64,000 nucleotides of DNA from an uncultured Lactococcus sp. (lineage in GTDB: Bacteria > Bacillota > Bacilli > Lactobacillales > Streptococcaceae). This document shows, in pieces, positions 34,377-43,214 of the stretch. The notes beneath the pieces were generated by a model. The model had not been told where the DNA came from. It worked only from the letters and a program-made list of their open reading frames with translations, and did no database searches. The stretch spans positions 248,001-312,000 of the forward strand of contig NZ_CAKPUG010000002.1 of the NCBI RefSeq assembly GCF_934191625.1. The letters run 5' to 3'. Both the position numbers and the translations under genes were made by a program. How positions within the stretch are numbered: the stretch's first letter is position 1; each line of letters starts with the position of its first letter.

Positions 34377-35290
34377 AATTTTTCTTTCTTTTCTAAAAGA
34401 AATTTTCTAGCTTCTTTATATTTCTCTAATTGCACAAACAGTTTTTTCTGATAAAAAAAATGACACATTGTATTTATACAAAAACATTTTAGCTTATAAC
34501 AGTTTAAAAGTGTCTTGTAAGAGCTTTTTAACGAATATTTTTTATAAAATTGTAGCCTACTTTCTAGTAACTTAATGTGCTTAGATTGGGAATAATCCTG
34601 AATTTCGGACTGTCCACCTAAGTGTACAATTTTATAATGTGGTAAAAATAAAACTGACCTATGAAGATATTTTTTCATTTTATATGCTAATTCCATGTCT
34701 TCAGAGTATAAGAAGAAATCTTCCGACCACCCCTGAATTGCCTGAAAGTTTTTCTTAGTTGTTGCAACGAAAGCCCCCACAACCCAATCAACTGTACTTT
34801 GTTCATCATGCTTCCCCAAGTAAGGTGTACATTTTTTTCGGAATTTTTCTGGTAATAATTTTCCAATCATAAATTGTTCTAAAATAATATTTTTCGGGCT
34901 ATCAAAATTGAAGCACGATGCTTGGAGCGTTAAATCTTCATTAAGCAACTTACAACCTACTATACCGATATCTTCTTGTATAAATTCAAAGACTTTATTC
35001 AAACCTTTTTGAATGAATATTGTATCTGGATTTAAGAACAATAGCCTATCACCACTTGCAAGCTGTGCTCCTCTATTATTTGCTTTTGCAAAACCTAAAT
35101 TTTTCTTTGCCTCTAATATTTTTATATTTGAAAAATCTAACTTTCTTACTTCTTCAAGTGTATTGTCCGTTGATGCATTATCTACGATAATAATTTCAAA
35201 ATCAACTTCTTTTTCAAATCTAAAAATACTTTTGATGCAATTCCCTATGACTGCTTCATTGTTCCATGTCACAATAATTATACTTATCAT
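34373..35290 (-). CDS. Family 2 glycosyltransferase (rhamnosyltransferase-like)
   Basis: 305 aa GT-A enzyme: ISIIIVTWNNEAVIGNCI at the N-terminus, DNASTDNT near 37, LNPDTIF near 90 as the DxD-like metal site, and VVGAFVATTK ... EDFFLYSEDMELAYKMKK near 165-205, typical of WcaA/rhamnosyltransferase members. Transfers a sugar during repeat-unit assembly on the inner membrane face; donor unknown. Confidence 0.85.
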   Translation of the reverse strand: MISIIIVTWNNEAVIGNCIKSIFRFEKEVDFEIIIVDNASTDNTLEEVRKLDFSNIKILEAKKNLGFAKANNRGAQLASGDRLLFLNPDTIFIQKGLNKVFEFIQEDIGIVGCKLLNEDLTLQASCFNFDSPKNIILEQFMIGKLLPEKFRKKCTPYLGKHDEQSTVDWVVGAFVATTKKNFQAIQGWSEDFFLYSEDMELAYKMKKYLHRSVLFLPHYKIVHLGGQSEIQDYSQSKHIKLLESRLQFYKKYSLKSSYKTLLNCYKLKCFCINTMCHFFYQKKLFVQLEKYKEARKFLLEKKEKL

Positions 35291-35307
35291 TTTCTTACCT
35301 CTTCACT

Positions 35308-36519
35308 CTAAATTGTAATTAATTTAATCATAATAATTGCTACTAATCCGTTTATCAAAATCATATTATTCCCTAAATAATTAGTAAAAAAACTAGTTAA
35401 AATTGAAAAGGTTAACAAAAAATCAAGATAGATAGAAAGTAGCGATGAATTATTTTTTAAATATTTAACCTTCCTATGCAAATATTGACTAATATATCCA
35501 TATATTAAAGGACAAACTAGAATACCGATGATTCCGAAGTCGGAATATATGTCTTTCAAATATGTACCTGTTGTGAGCCAAGAAATTTGTAAATTCTCTT
35601 TCCATAAATAATCTGTTGTACTTTTCATATTTAAAAATGCATGCGGAATTTGCAAAGTATGTATAATTCCACCAAAACTATTTACTCCAAAGCCTAAACG
35701 AAAATTAGGTACTACGAGCCAATTATTTAAGTTCATAAAATTGCATAGTAGGTACAATAAAGGATCATACAAATATTCATAAGCTCCTTTTAGAATTGCT
35801 CCTGTTTGAGCCTTTCTGTAATAATGAAGAAGGTCATTCGGCTGATAGAGTGATGCAGCAATTATGAATAGTAGTAAAATCAATACAAAAGTATATAATA
35901 TATGCTTAAGCTTGAGCTTAGAATTCAACATTAGGAAGTAAAGAACAAGCCAAATGAAATAAAAAATAGGAAATTTATTGCCCATAAGTAAAATAGTTAC
36001 AAAAGCTAAAACAATGCTAAAGATATTCCTTTTTATTCTAAACCTTTGCGATATTTGATACACACTAAAAAATAAAAAAACATATATAAGTAGATATATA
36101 TTGCCATAACCACTCAAATAGTAATCTGCTCTAGAAATAGTTCCTCCTAGACTTGGAGGTAAACCAAGTTTCAATACCATAACAATAAATGATATATATA
36201 TGATAAAAAGAAGACTAGAATTTATCATAAAAAGTTTTCTTATATCAATCCTTGGAATCTCTTTTTGTATTGAAATTTTTGGTCGAGCAAAACTACTTCC
36301 GATGCAAAAACTTAAAATAGAAGTTATAAAAACAAAATAAAATGTACTGGAGAGCTGGGGGAAAGCAAGAAAGATATTCAATTTATAAAGCACGAGTGTG
36401 CCACACCAGATAATCAAATATAACCATATCGGGTTTGCCAATTTTATTCTCTTATTTCTATATAGTAATAAAAGCAAAACCACGAGAAAAAAAACTATTA
36501 TTTGTAATGATTTATACAT
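35308..36519 (-). CDS. Oligosaccharide repeat-unit polymerase (Wzy-like)
   Basis: 403 aa with about ten to eleven membrane segments and a large loop (about 215-290). No strong sequence motif, as usual for Wzy, but topology, size and position between glycosyltransferases and flippase identify it. Its start adjoins the stop of the GT32 gene. Polymerises flipped repeat units on the outer face. Confidence 0.78.
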   Translation of the reverse strand: MYKSLQIIVFFLVVLLLLLYRNKRIKLANPIWLYLIIWCGTLVLYKLNIFLAFPQLSSTFYFVFITSILSFCIGSSFARPKISIQKEIPRIDIRKLFMINSSLLFIIYISFIVMVLKLGLPPSLGGTISRADYYLSGYGNIYLLIYVFLFFSVYQISQRFRIKRNIFSIVLAFVTILLMGNKFPIFYFIWLVLYFLMLNSKLKLKHILYTFVLILLLFIIAASLYQPNDLLHYYRKAQTGAILKGAYEYLYDPLLYLLCNFMNLNNWLVVPNFRLGFGVNSFGGIIHTLQIPHAFLNMKSTTDYLWKENLQISWLTTGTYLKDIYSDFGIIGILVCPLIYGYISQYLHRKVKYLKNNSSLLSIYLDFLLTFSILTSFFTNYLGNNMILINGLVAIIMIKLITI

Positions 36520-37269
36520 CTAATTTCTCTTTCTTCTTTTATCTCGTAATTGTTCTAATAATTCTCTCCCTCCTATAAAGATAATCAACTTTTTCAATAT
36601 TTTTTTTAGTGGGATTAATTTTATATTTAATACTTTGCGTATTCCGGTACTATCATCCCATGAAAAGTCATAATGATGGATAGAGTAGGTATTTTCAGTT
36701 AATCTTACTTTATTGCTCCCAAAGGTTTTGGGACAAAAAAAGTCTGTGGGATATACAAGGACATCACCAACTTTTTGTAATTTGTTTTTTGGAACAAAAC
36801 CCTTATTCTCTAAATATTGCGTTGTTATTGTGACACATGGGACTAAATTTAGTTCATCCTCTACTCCCATTTTGTCATAAATTTGAAGTAAATCTTTGAG
36901 TATAATATGCCCTTTCTCTGAACCCATCCCTAGGCCACTATTTATAGAATCATTCGTTTCTAAACCCATATATATAGTATTATTAGCTAAATTATTCAAC
37001 GACTTTAGTAGTTCAACATCTGTGTCTAAATAAAATCCTCCATTATTATAAAGTATGTCTAGACGAGCATAGTCTGATACAAATGCCCATTTTTTAAGTT
37101 TATGCGCTCTAGATGTATAGGAACTTTTTCTTATATCATAATTTTTTTCATTCCATTGTATAATCTGGTACTCTGGACAATATTTTTTCCAACTTTCAAT
37201 GCACTTCAGAACATGAGTTGGCATTTCTCTCCCACCAAACCAACAATAGTGTATAACTTTAGGAATCAT
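36520..37269 (-). CDS. GT32-type capsular glycosyltransferase
   Basis: 249 aa: MIPKVIHYCWFGGREMP at the N-terminus, then WNEKNYDI and FVSDYARLDILYNNGGFYLDTDVELLKSL near 63-92 with the DxD metal site. These are the Gly_transf_sug signature of OCH1-like and capsular transferases. Acts in repeat-unit assembly; donor sugar unknown. Confidence 0.88.
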   Translation of the reverse strand: MIPKVIHYCWFGGREMPTHVLKCIESWKKYCPEYQIIQWNEKNYDIRKSSYTSRAHKLKKWAFVSDYARLDILYNNGGFYLDTDVELLKSLNNLANNTIYMGLETNDSINSGLGMGSEKGHIILKDLLQIYDKMGVEDELNLVPCVTITTQYLENKGFVPKNKLQKVGDVLVYPTDFFCPKTFGSNKVRLTENTYSIHHYDFSWDDSTGIRKVLNIKLIPLKKILKKLIIFIGGRELLEQLRDKRRKRN

Positions 37270-37285
37270 TTTTTCTAGTCTTTCT

Positions 37286-38125
37286 TTACTTTCTGAGAAC
37301 TTTTTTATAAATAATTGTCATTAATATCGGAGGGAACAATACTTTCGTCATAAATCTGATCAATATGTTAAGGTTATATTCCATTGTATTAATCATCTCT
37401 TTGTTTTTCATATACTCATAAATTATTTTCTGACTTTTAAAATATTTTAATCCTCTTCTCCTTAAATAACTATCTTGGTTTATCTGCATATTCAATAAGC
37501 AATCTTCAAGATTAGCAAAAATTGCCCCTGACTGAGCCAATCGTACCCACAAAAAATAATCTTCGTTTCCCTTTATTTCTGTATATCCTCCAATATTTAA
37601 TATGGGATCCTTCTTGAACATTACGCTTGGGTGGTTGAGGGGGTTTCGAAATTTCAAAAGCTTTAAGATCTCATTATGAGTATTTGGCACTCTTCTTATT
37701 CTTTCAATCTCCTGGATGTTATTTGAAAATTCTCCCACTTGCGAGCCTAAAACTGTAATAGCCCTATGCTCCTGAAAGTATTTTAGTTGTTTTTCTGCTC
37801 TTTCTGGTACAGAAAAATCATCGGCATCCATCCTCATAACGAGCTCATTTTCACAAAAGGATAGCCCATAATTCAATGCATTGCCTAGTCCTTCATTTTT
37901 GATCAATTTAACGATTGTAATGAAATCTTCTTCGCTGTTTTTTTTATTTAAAATTTCTGTTAACTCTAAAGTTAGTGGCCCGTCAGCAACGATAACGAAG
38001 TTATTTGTTTTTATACTTTGATTTAATACTGAGTCAATAGCTCTTATTAAATCCGAAGGATTGTCAGATTTGTAGACGGACATCAGTACGGAATAATTCC
38101 TATATCTATACTTAATTGCACACAT
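37286..38125 (-). CDS. Family 2 glycosyltransferase (AmsE-like)
   Basis: 279 aa: SVLMSVYKSDNPSDLIRAIDSVLNQS near 13, VRMDADDFSVPERAEKQL near 93 with DADD metal site, and NEDYFLWVRLAQSG near 179, the pattern of amylovoran AmsE-type transferases. Acceptor and donor unknown. AAGGA sits 14 bases before the ATG, a rather long spacing. Confidence 0.85.
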   Translation of the reverse strand: MCAIKYRYRNYSVLMSVYKSDNPSDLIRAIDSVLNQSIKTNNFVIVADGPLTLELTEILNKKNSEEDFITIVKLIKNEGLGNALNYGLSFCENELVMRMDADDFSVPERAEKQLKYFQEHRAITVLGSQVGEFSNNIQEIERIRRVPNTHNEILKLLKFRNPLNHPSVMFKKDPILNIGGYTEIKGNEDYFLWVRLAQSGAIFANLEDCLLNMQINQDSYLRRRGLKYFKSQKIIYEYMKNKEMINTMEYNLNILIRFMTKVLFPPILMTIIYKKVLRK

Positions 38126-38147
38126 TTTCTACTATTATGTCCTTACT

Positions 38148-39002
38148 TTATGATGCAAAATTTTTCTTACTCTCTGTTCTAACCATTGATTCTTCAAAAG
38201 TTATATACTCTTGCTTTGGTCTAGGAAGCTTTTTATCATAGATTAAAGACCCAAACGCTTTTCCCAGTTGGCTTTTGTCTAACAGATGAACAAGAGGATT
38301 TAAGAACTTTGTTAATTTAACTTTCTTTCCATGTAATTTACTAATTGATTTTACCATCTCCGTTGTAGTTACGTAGTCTAGATTCTGAGGGAAAAATATA
38401 CCTCGGGCTTTAGTTTCTATTACTTGTCGTATAGCCTCCGAAAGATTATCAATAAAAATCATACTTCGCTGATTAGATATATCTGGAAAAATGGGAATAC
38501 AAATTGCTAATTTGGATAAAAATTTGTAATTACCTGGGCATTTTTTCCCATAAACCATCGGTGGTCGAATAATAGCTACTTTAAAATCAGGAGTTTCTAA
38601 GCATTTTATCTTTTTTTCAGCTTCTAATTTTGACCTTCCATAATGACTTTTGGGTTTGGGAATTGTTTTTCCAGTAATAATCCCTTCTCTAACCCCATAA
38701 ACATTCATTGTACTCATAAAAATAAATTGCTTAATGCCTTGGGTCTTAGCCTTTTGGGCAAGTGAAAATGTCAAATCACGGTTTATGTTGTTGTATATAT
38801 CTTGTTTTTTCTTTAGTTGCTTATTATGAACTATTCCAGCAAGATGAACCAAAACATCATATTCTGAAAAATCATAGTTTTTCCACTCTATATCTCTAAC
38901 ACTAATAAAATTTACTTTATATAATTTTGGAAATTTATCTAGCCAAAATTTTAATTCTTTACCAATGTATGAATTCTTTCCTGTGATTAATATTTTTTTC
39001 AT
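38148..39002 (-). CDS. NAD-dependent epimerase/reductase for a UDP-sugar
   Basis: 284-aa short-chain dehydrogenase of the extended type: NAD motif LITGKNSYIGKEL near 5 (Gly-x-x-x-Gly-x-x-Gly variant), VHLAGIVHN near 51, active-site YGRSKLEAEKK near 122 (YxxxK) and IRPPMVYGKKCPGNYKFL near 145. Similar enzymes reduce the 4-keto sugar made by CapD/WbpM-type dehydratases to UDP-QuiNAc or UDP-FucNAc. With a dehydratase and a PglC-like priming transferase beside it, that role is likely. Confidence 0.8.
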   Translation of the reverse strand: MKKILITGKNSYIGKELKFWLDKFPKLYKVNFISVRDIEWKNYDFSEYDVLVHLAGIVHNKQLKKKQDIYNNINRDLTFSLAQKAKTQGIKQFIFMSTMNVYGVREGIITGKTIPKPKSHYGRSKLEAEKKIKCLETPDFKVAIIRPPMVYGKKCPGNYKFLSKLAICIPIFPDISNQRSMIFIDNLSEAIRQVIETKARGIFFPQNLDYVTTTEMVKSISKLHGKKVKLTKFLNPLVHLLDKSQLGKAFGSLIYDKKLPRPKQEYITFEESMVRTESKKNFAS

Positions 39003-39031
39003 TTATTTACCTCTACTGGTGCTTTTTACAA

Positions 39032-39622
39032 TTATATTATTTTGCCTTCAATAACTCCCGTTCTTTTTAAAACATACCAAATAGTAATAAAGAAACATCT
39101 AATGTCAAATAAAAAACTTATTCGGTCAACATAATAACTATCTAATTGTGCTTTAGTAAGTATTTCTAAATTATCCCTACCGTTAATTTGCGCCCATCCT
39201 GTTAAACCGGGAAGCACTTCATGAACTCGCCTTTTTTCTCTTTCATTGATTAAATCATACTGATTCCACAAAGCTGGTCGTGGTCCAATAAAGCTCATTT
39301 CTCCACGTAAAACATTTAAAAGTTGTGGCAGTTCATCTAGACTCGTTTTTCTTAAAAAACTTCCTACTTTAGTGATATACATTTCTGGACTTTCTAGAAG
39401 GTGTGTGGGACTATTTTTAGGAGTCTCAACAATCATCGTTCTAAATTTGTAAATACTAAACAATTTTTGATATTTTCCAATACGATTTTGTGTAAATAAT
39501 ACGGGTCCTTTAGTTTCTACTTTTATAGCTAAACTAATTAACAAACATATTGGACTTAAAGCTATAATTAATACGAAAGAAAGTATAAAATCGATGATTC
39601 TCTTTAAATATTTTTTATACAT
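39032..39622 (-). CDS. Priming sugar-phosphate transferase (PglC/EpsL type)
   Basis: 196 aa, the compact monotopic form of the bacterial sugar transferase family. One N-terminal membrane helix (residues 10-32), then [21 protein letters not shown] near 48, [26 protein letters not shown] near 91 with catalytic DE, and [13 protein letters not shown] near 139. Moves a sugar-1-phosphate onto undecaprenyl phosphate, the first committed step of the polymer. Likely donor is a UDP-deoxy-HexNAc made by the two neighbouring enzymes. Confidence 0.9.
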   Translation of the reverse strand: MYKKYLKRIIDFILSFVLIIALSPICLLISLAIKVETKGPVLFTQNRIGKYQKLFSIYKFRTMIVETPKNSPTHLLESPEMYITKVGSFLRKTSLDELPQLLNVLRGEMSFIGPRPALWNQYDLINEREKRRVHEVLPGLTGWAQINGRDNLEILTKAQLDSYYVDRISFLFDIRCFFITIWYVLKRTGVIEGKII

Positions 39623-39650
39623 TTTTACCCTGATTTAATCTATCCATTTC

Positions 39651-41465
39651 TCACAATACCTCCACTTTATATGTAGGAACAATTTCCTTAAGATCTATCC
39701 TAATTTTCTGAGCATCTCCTAACGATATATTGTTAATTTTTTTGCATAATTCGCTGTAATTTTGCTTTGTTGAACTGCCGATAAATATCTTCTCATGATG
39801 TGTATTGTCAGTAATTTCCTCGTTCATCATTAATTCTTCATAAAGTTTCTCTCCAGGACGAATACCCGAAAACTCTATGCCAATTTCTTCTATGCTGAAT
39901 CCTGAAAGACGAATTAGTTTTTGAGCCAAATCCAATATTTTGACAGGGCTACCCATATCCAAGACAAAAATTTCTCCACCTTGAGTAAAGCAACTTGCTT
40001 GAATAACTAAACAACTTGCTTCTGGAATTGTCATAAAATATCGGACCATCTCTGGATGAGTTACAGTCACCGGTCCACCTTTAGAAATCTGATTTTTAAA
40101 TCTGGGAATAACTGAACCCCTACTTCCCAAGACATTACCAAATCTTACAATGGCGAATTGGGTCTCACTATAGTCGTTGATACTATTGATAATCATTTCT
40201 GCCAATCTCTTACTTGCCCCCATAATATTTGTCGGGTTAACAGCTTTATCGGTTGAAACCATAATCATTGTTTCACTTTGATATGTATGAGCAGCTTCGG
40301 CTACATTTTTTGTTCCTAATACATTATTTTTTATTGCTTCTCCTGGATGTTTTTCCATCAAAGGTACATGCTTATGTGCTGCAGTATGGTAAATTATATC
40401 TGGTTTATGTTTACCTACAAGATAAAAAATTCGTGTTCTGTCCTGTATGTCTGCAATTTCACTAATAATCGTGGTTTTACTCTCAGAAAATTTTTCCAAA
40501 AGTTCCATTTCTATATTATAGATACTATTTTCACCATGGCCAAGCAAGATTAGTTTTTTGGGGTGGTATTTAATGGCCTGCCTACAGAGTTCTGAGCCAA
40601 TTGAACCTCCTGCTCCTGTTATAAGAATTACTTTTCCTTTTAGTTTCTTTGACATGCTTTCTTCATCAAGTTTAACTGGCTTCCGTCCTAGAAGGTCATC
40701 TGCTGTAACTTCTCTCAACTGCTTTGTAGTCAAATCTTTCAAGCTTATTTCTTCAAGATGTGGAATAATTTTCGGTTTAATATGCATCTTATTACATTTA
40801 ATCAATATTATATCCAACTCCTCTCTTGAAATATATGGAATTGCTATGATAATACATTTTATTCTCTTTTCTCTAACTTTATTTTCTAATGTTTGTACTG
40901 TCCCTAGTATAGGGATATCATATATCTCCCTTCCTCTTTTTCTTAAATCATTGTCAATAAATCCCACTATCTTAAAGCGGTTATGAGGATCTTTAATTAG
41001 ACTTTTTACAAGCACCCTTCCTGTATCTCCTGCACCAATGATTAAGGTATTCTCCATGGGATTCATCCCGAAAGATTTATCTTCTTTTATTTTTTCATTA
41101 AGTATTCGCCACGTAACTCTTGCCATCCCTATGCAGATAAGCTGTATCATAAACGAAATGACAAGTATATGAACAAAAGCTATGCCGTAAAATAAATTTT
41201 GCACAATCAGATTAAACAAAGAAGCAATAATTACTATTACACTAATACTTACCAACTCTTTTAAATCTGTATACTCGTATATTTTTTTATAAATATGCTT
41301 CATACTTGCTAAATACAAATAAAAAAAAGATGTGACTATACTACTTAATATTGCTTCTCTAAAATATGAAATATCAACCAAATAGTGAGAAATAAAATTA
41401 GACAAGAAGATGATAACTATATCCACTACTACTAAAATTGAAATTCTTAATCTACCACTTTTCAC
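39651..41465 (-). CDS. UDP-N-acetylglucosamine 4,6-dehydratase (CapD/WbpM/PglF type)
   Basis: 604 aa. Four membrane segments in the first 125 residues, a Rossmann domain (GAGDTGRVLVKSL near 148) and the catalytic dehydratase domain with NAD motif ITGAGGSIGSELCRQ near 283, YHTAAHKHVPLMEKHP near 362 and STDKAVNPTNIMGASKRLAE near 405, where the Tyr of the classical YxxxK is Met as in PglF-type enzymes. Makes UDP-4-keto-6-deoxy-HexNAc for the polymer. Confidence 0.9.
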   Translation of the reverse strand: MKSGRLRISILVVVDIVIIFLSNFISHYLVDISYFREAILSSIVTSFFYLYLASMKHIYKKIYEYTDLKELVSISVIVIIASLFNLIVQNLFYGIAFVHILVISFMIQLICIGMARVTWRILNEKIKEDKSFGMNPMENTLIIGAGDTGRVLVKSLIKDPHNRFKIVGFIDNDLRKRGREIYDIPILGTVQTLENKVREKRIKCIIIAIPYISREELDIILIKCNKMHIKPKIIPHLEEISLKDLTTKQLREVTADDLLGRKPVKLDEESMSKKLKGKVILITGAGGSIGSELCRQAIKYHPKKLILLGHGENSIYNIEMELLEKFSESKTTIISEIADIQDRTRIFYLVGKHKPDIIYHTAAHKHVPLMEKHPGEAIKNNVLGTKNVAEAAHTYQSETMIMVSTDKAVNPTNIMGASKRLAEMIINSINDYSETQFAIVRFGNVLGSRGSVIPRFKNQISKGGPVTVTHPEMVRYFMTIPEASCLVIQASCFTQGGEIFVLDMGSPVKILDLAQKLIRLSGFSIEEIGIEFSGIRPGEKLYEELMMNEEITDNTHHEKIFIGSSTKQNYSELCKKINNISLGDAQKIRIDLKEIVPTYKVEVL

Positions 41466-41551
41466 ACTTGTTCCTCGTCAAAAAAGAAATAACTTTTAAG
41501 TTCATTGTAATTATTGTTATGTACCTCTCTTGAGGTCGTAGCAATTTTCTT

Positions 41552-42208
41552 TTAATTCACTTGATTCACGATTACTCCTAGTATAGGTGCTTTAACAAAA
41601 TCGAGTTTTTTCTTACTCTCTATAAGTTCTTCTCGTTCTGTTTTTTCGCTTTGTACAACTAAAAGAGTTGCATCACATAAAGAAGTTAGAATTTGAGCAT
41701 CTGTTGCTACCAATACGGGAGGACTATCAACAAGAATAATATCAAAATAATTTTGTATATCTAGAACTAAATTTTTCATTGTATTTGTTGATAATAATTC
41801 TGAGGGATAAATAGGAATTGGTCCAGAAGATAATATAGATAATCCTTCAATTCCTGGGACTTCTTGAACTTCTCTCAAAAAAGCAGATTTTTCTACCAGA
41901 ATTGTGGATAAGCCTGACATATTACTCACTCGAAATATGCTATGCTGACTAGGTTTTCGGAGATTTGCATCTACAATAAGTACCCTTTTCCCTTGATATG
42001 CATAAGTAACTCCTAAATTCGCTATAGTTGTTGAAGTTCCCTCACACAGATTAGGGGAAGTTAGGACTATTATGCGTATATCTTTATCTCTTAGAGTGTA
42101 TTCAATACTAGTTCGGATTGAGCGGAAACGTTCTGTAATTGGAGAAAGAGGTGACGTGAAAGAAATAAGTTTATTTTCTCGTTTTCTTTTTCTATATTTT
42201 TTTGTCAT
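41552..42208 (-). CDS. Capsule tyrosine-kinase-like ATPase (CpsD/EpsB) with altered P-loop
   Basis: 218 aa, BY-kinase fold: SPLSPITERFRSIRTSIEY near 20, Walker A' RVLIVDANLRKP near 74 and Walker B DIILVDSPPV near 158. The Walker A, normally GEGKSTT, reads CEGTSTT (near 57-63), so the P-loop Lys is Thr; the codon is ACT on the coding strand. The C-terminus stops at GVIVNQVN without the usual Tyr cluster, and no CpsB/Wzb phosphatase is encoded nearby. Catalysis is therefore doubtful, and it may act as a structural partner of the Wzz-like protein. It is 3 bp from that gene. Confidence 0.88.
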   Translation of the reverse strand: MTKKYRKRKRENKLISFTSPLSPITERFRSIRTSIEYTLRDKDIRIIVLTSPNLCEGTSTTIANLGVTYAYQGKRVLIVDANLRKPSQHSIFRVSNMSGLSTILVEKSAFLREVQEVPGIEGLSILSSGPIPIYPSELLSTNTMKNLVLDIQNYFDIILVDSPPVLVATDAQILTSLCDATLLVVQSEKTEREELIESKKKLDFVKAPILGVIVNQVN

Positions 42209-42211
42209 TGC

Positions 42212-42928
42212 TTACTTACTTTCTTTCATATCTTCTGAAGTTATATAAGGAATTTCACCTACCACTGTTAAATTTACTAATTGCTCAACTTCTCTAGAAG
42301 ATTTAACAGTTTTATCTGTAAACTCCAAGTAGCAAGCAATACTTACACCAGTTATTAAGCCACATAATAATCCAAATACTAGGTTTATGCTCCTATTAGG
42401 ACTAATGGGTTTAATATTTTTATTAACTTCTGCTGGAGCCAGAACAGCTATATTATCAACATTCATGATTTTTACAATTTCTTTTTTAAAGATGTCTACT
42501 GTTCTATTCGCTATATTTCTTGCTAGAGTCGGATTGTTATTCTGTACGTACATTGTTATTACTTGAGAATTCATCTCTGTACTAAGTTTTACTTGATTTC
42601 TTAACGTTGAGGATGTCATATCAAGCTTCAATGAATGAATAACCTCATTCAAAATAGCGGGGCTCACAATAATATCATTATAAGTATTAACCAACTGTAT
42701 ATTTCCTTGAATATCTTGAATATCTGGAATATCAATTTGTCCACTTGGTTTTGTAGCGGGCCGAACAATCAGTTGAGTCTTCACTTGATACATAGGTTTC
42801 ATGAATATAGAAGTTACACTAGCTGCTGTAATTGCACCAAAAGCTAAGAAAAATATAATTAATCGTATGTGTTTCTTTAATATTTTTAAAATTTTGCCTA
42901 AGTCAATATTTTCGTCTGGTTTTTCCAT
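42212..42928 (-). CDS. Polysaccharide co-polymerase/chain-length protein (Wzz/CpsC/EpsA)
   Basis: 238 aa with two membrane segments (about 24-44 and 183-204) enclosing an extracellular coil domain, the PCP-2a layout. N-terminal Wzz region EKPDENIDLGKILKILKKHI and the proline-rich NKNIKPISPNRSINLVFGLL just before the second membrane segment are typical. First gene of the operon; partners with the ATPase encoded directly after it to set chain length. Confidence 0.9.
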   Translation of the reverse strand: MEKPDENIDLGKILKILKKHIRLIIFFLAFGAITAASVTSIFMKPMYQVKTQLIVRPATKPSGQIDIPDIQDIQGNIQLVNTYNDIIVSPAILNEVIHSLKLDMTSSTLRNQVKLSTEMNSQVITMYVQNNNPTLARNIANRTVDIFKKEIVKIMNVDNIAVLAPAEVNKNIKPISPNRSINLVFGLLCGLITGVSIACYLEFTDKTVKSSREVEQLVNLTVVGEIPYITSEDMKESK

Positions 42929-43090
42929 TTTATTCTTTCTTCAATTCTTTTTTGTATCTAGACTTCTGCTGTTATATTTAGACTCAAAATCATTTATATA
43001 TTTAACACTACTTATTATTAATTTTATTTTATACTAGAAATCTTATATATTTTTATTTACTTTTCTACACCTCGGTAAGATTTTCTAGAA

Positions 43091-43114
43091 TAAAAATAAG
43101 TTCCTTAGGAACTC
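43091..43114 (-). terminator. Terminator after the MFS transporter gene
   Basis: Minus-strand AGTTCC-TAA-GGAACT followed by TATTTTTA. It isolates the MFS gene from the polysaccharide operon, whose promoter must lie between here and 42928. Confidence 0.6.
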
Positions 43115-43214
43115 ACCAATGATAGTATATGTAGCAAAATGAATGCTATTTGAGTTTATACTTATAGCATGTGTTGATAATGTAGGGGAAGATCCCTCCA
43201 TTAAGTTAAGTCTT

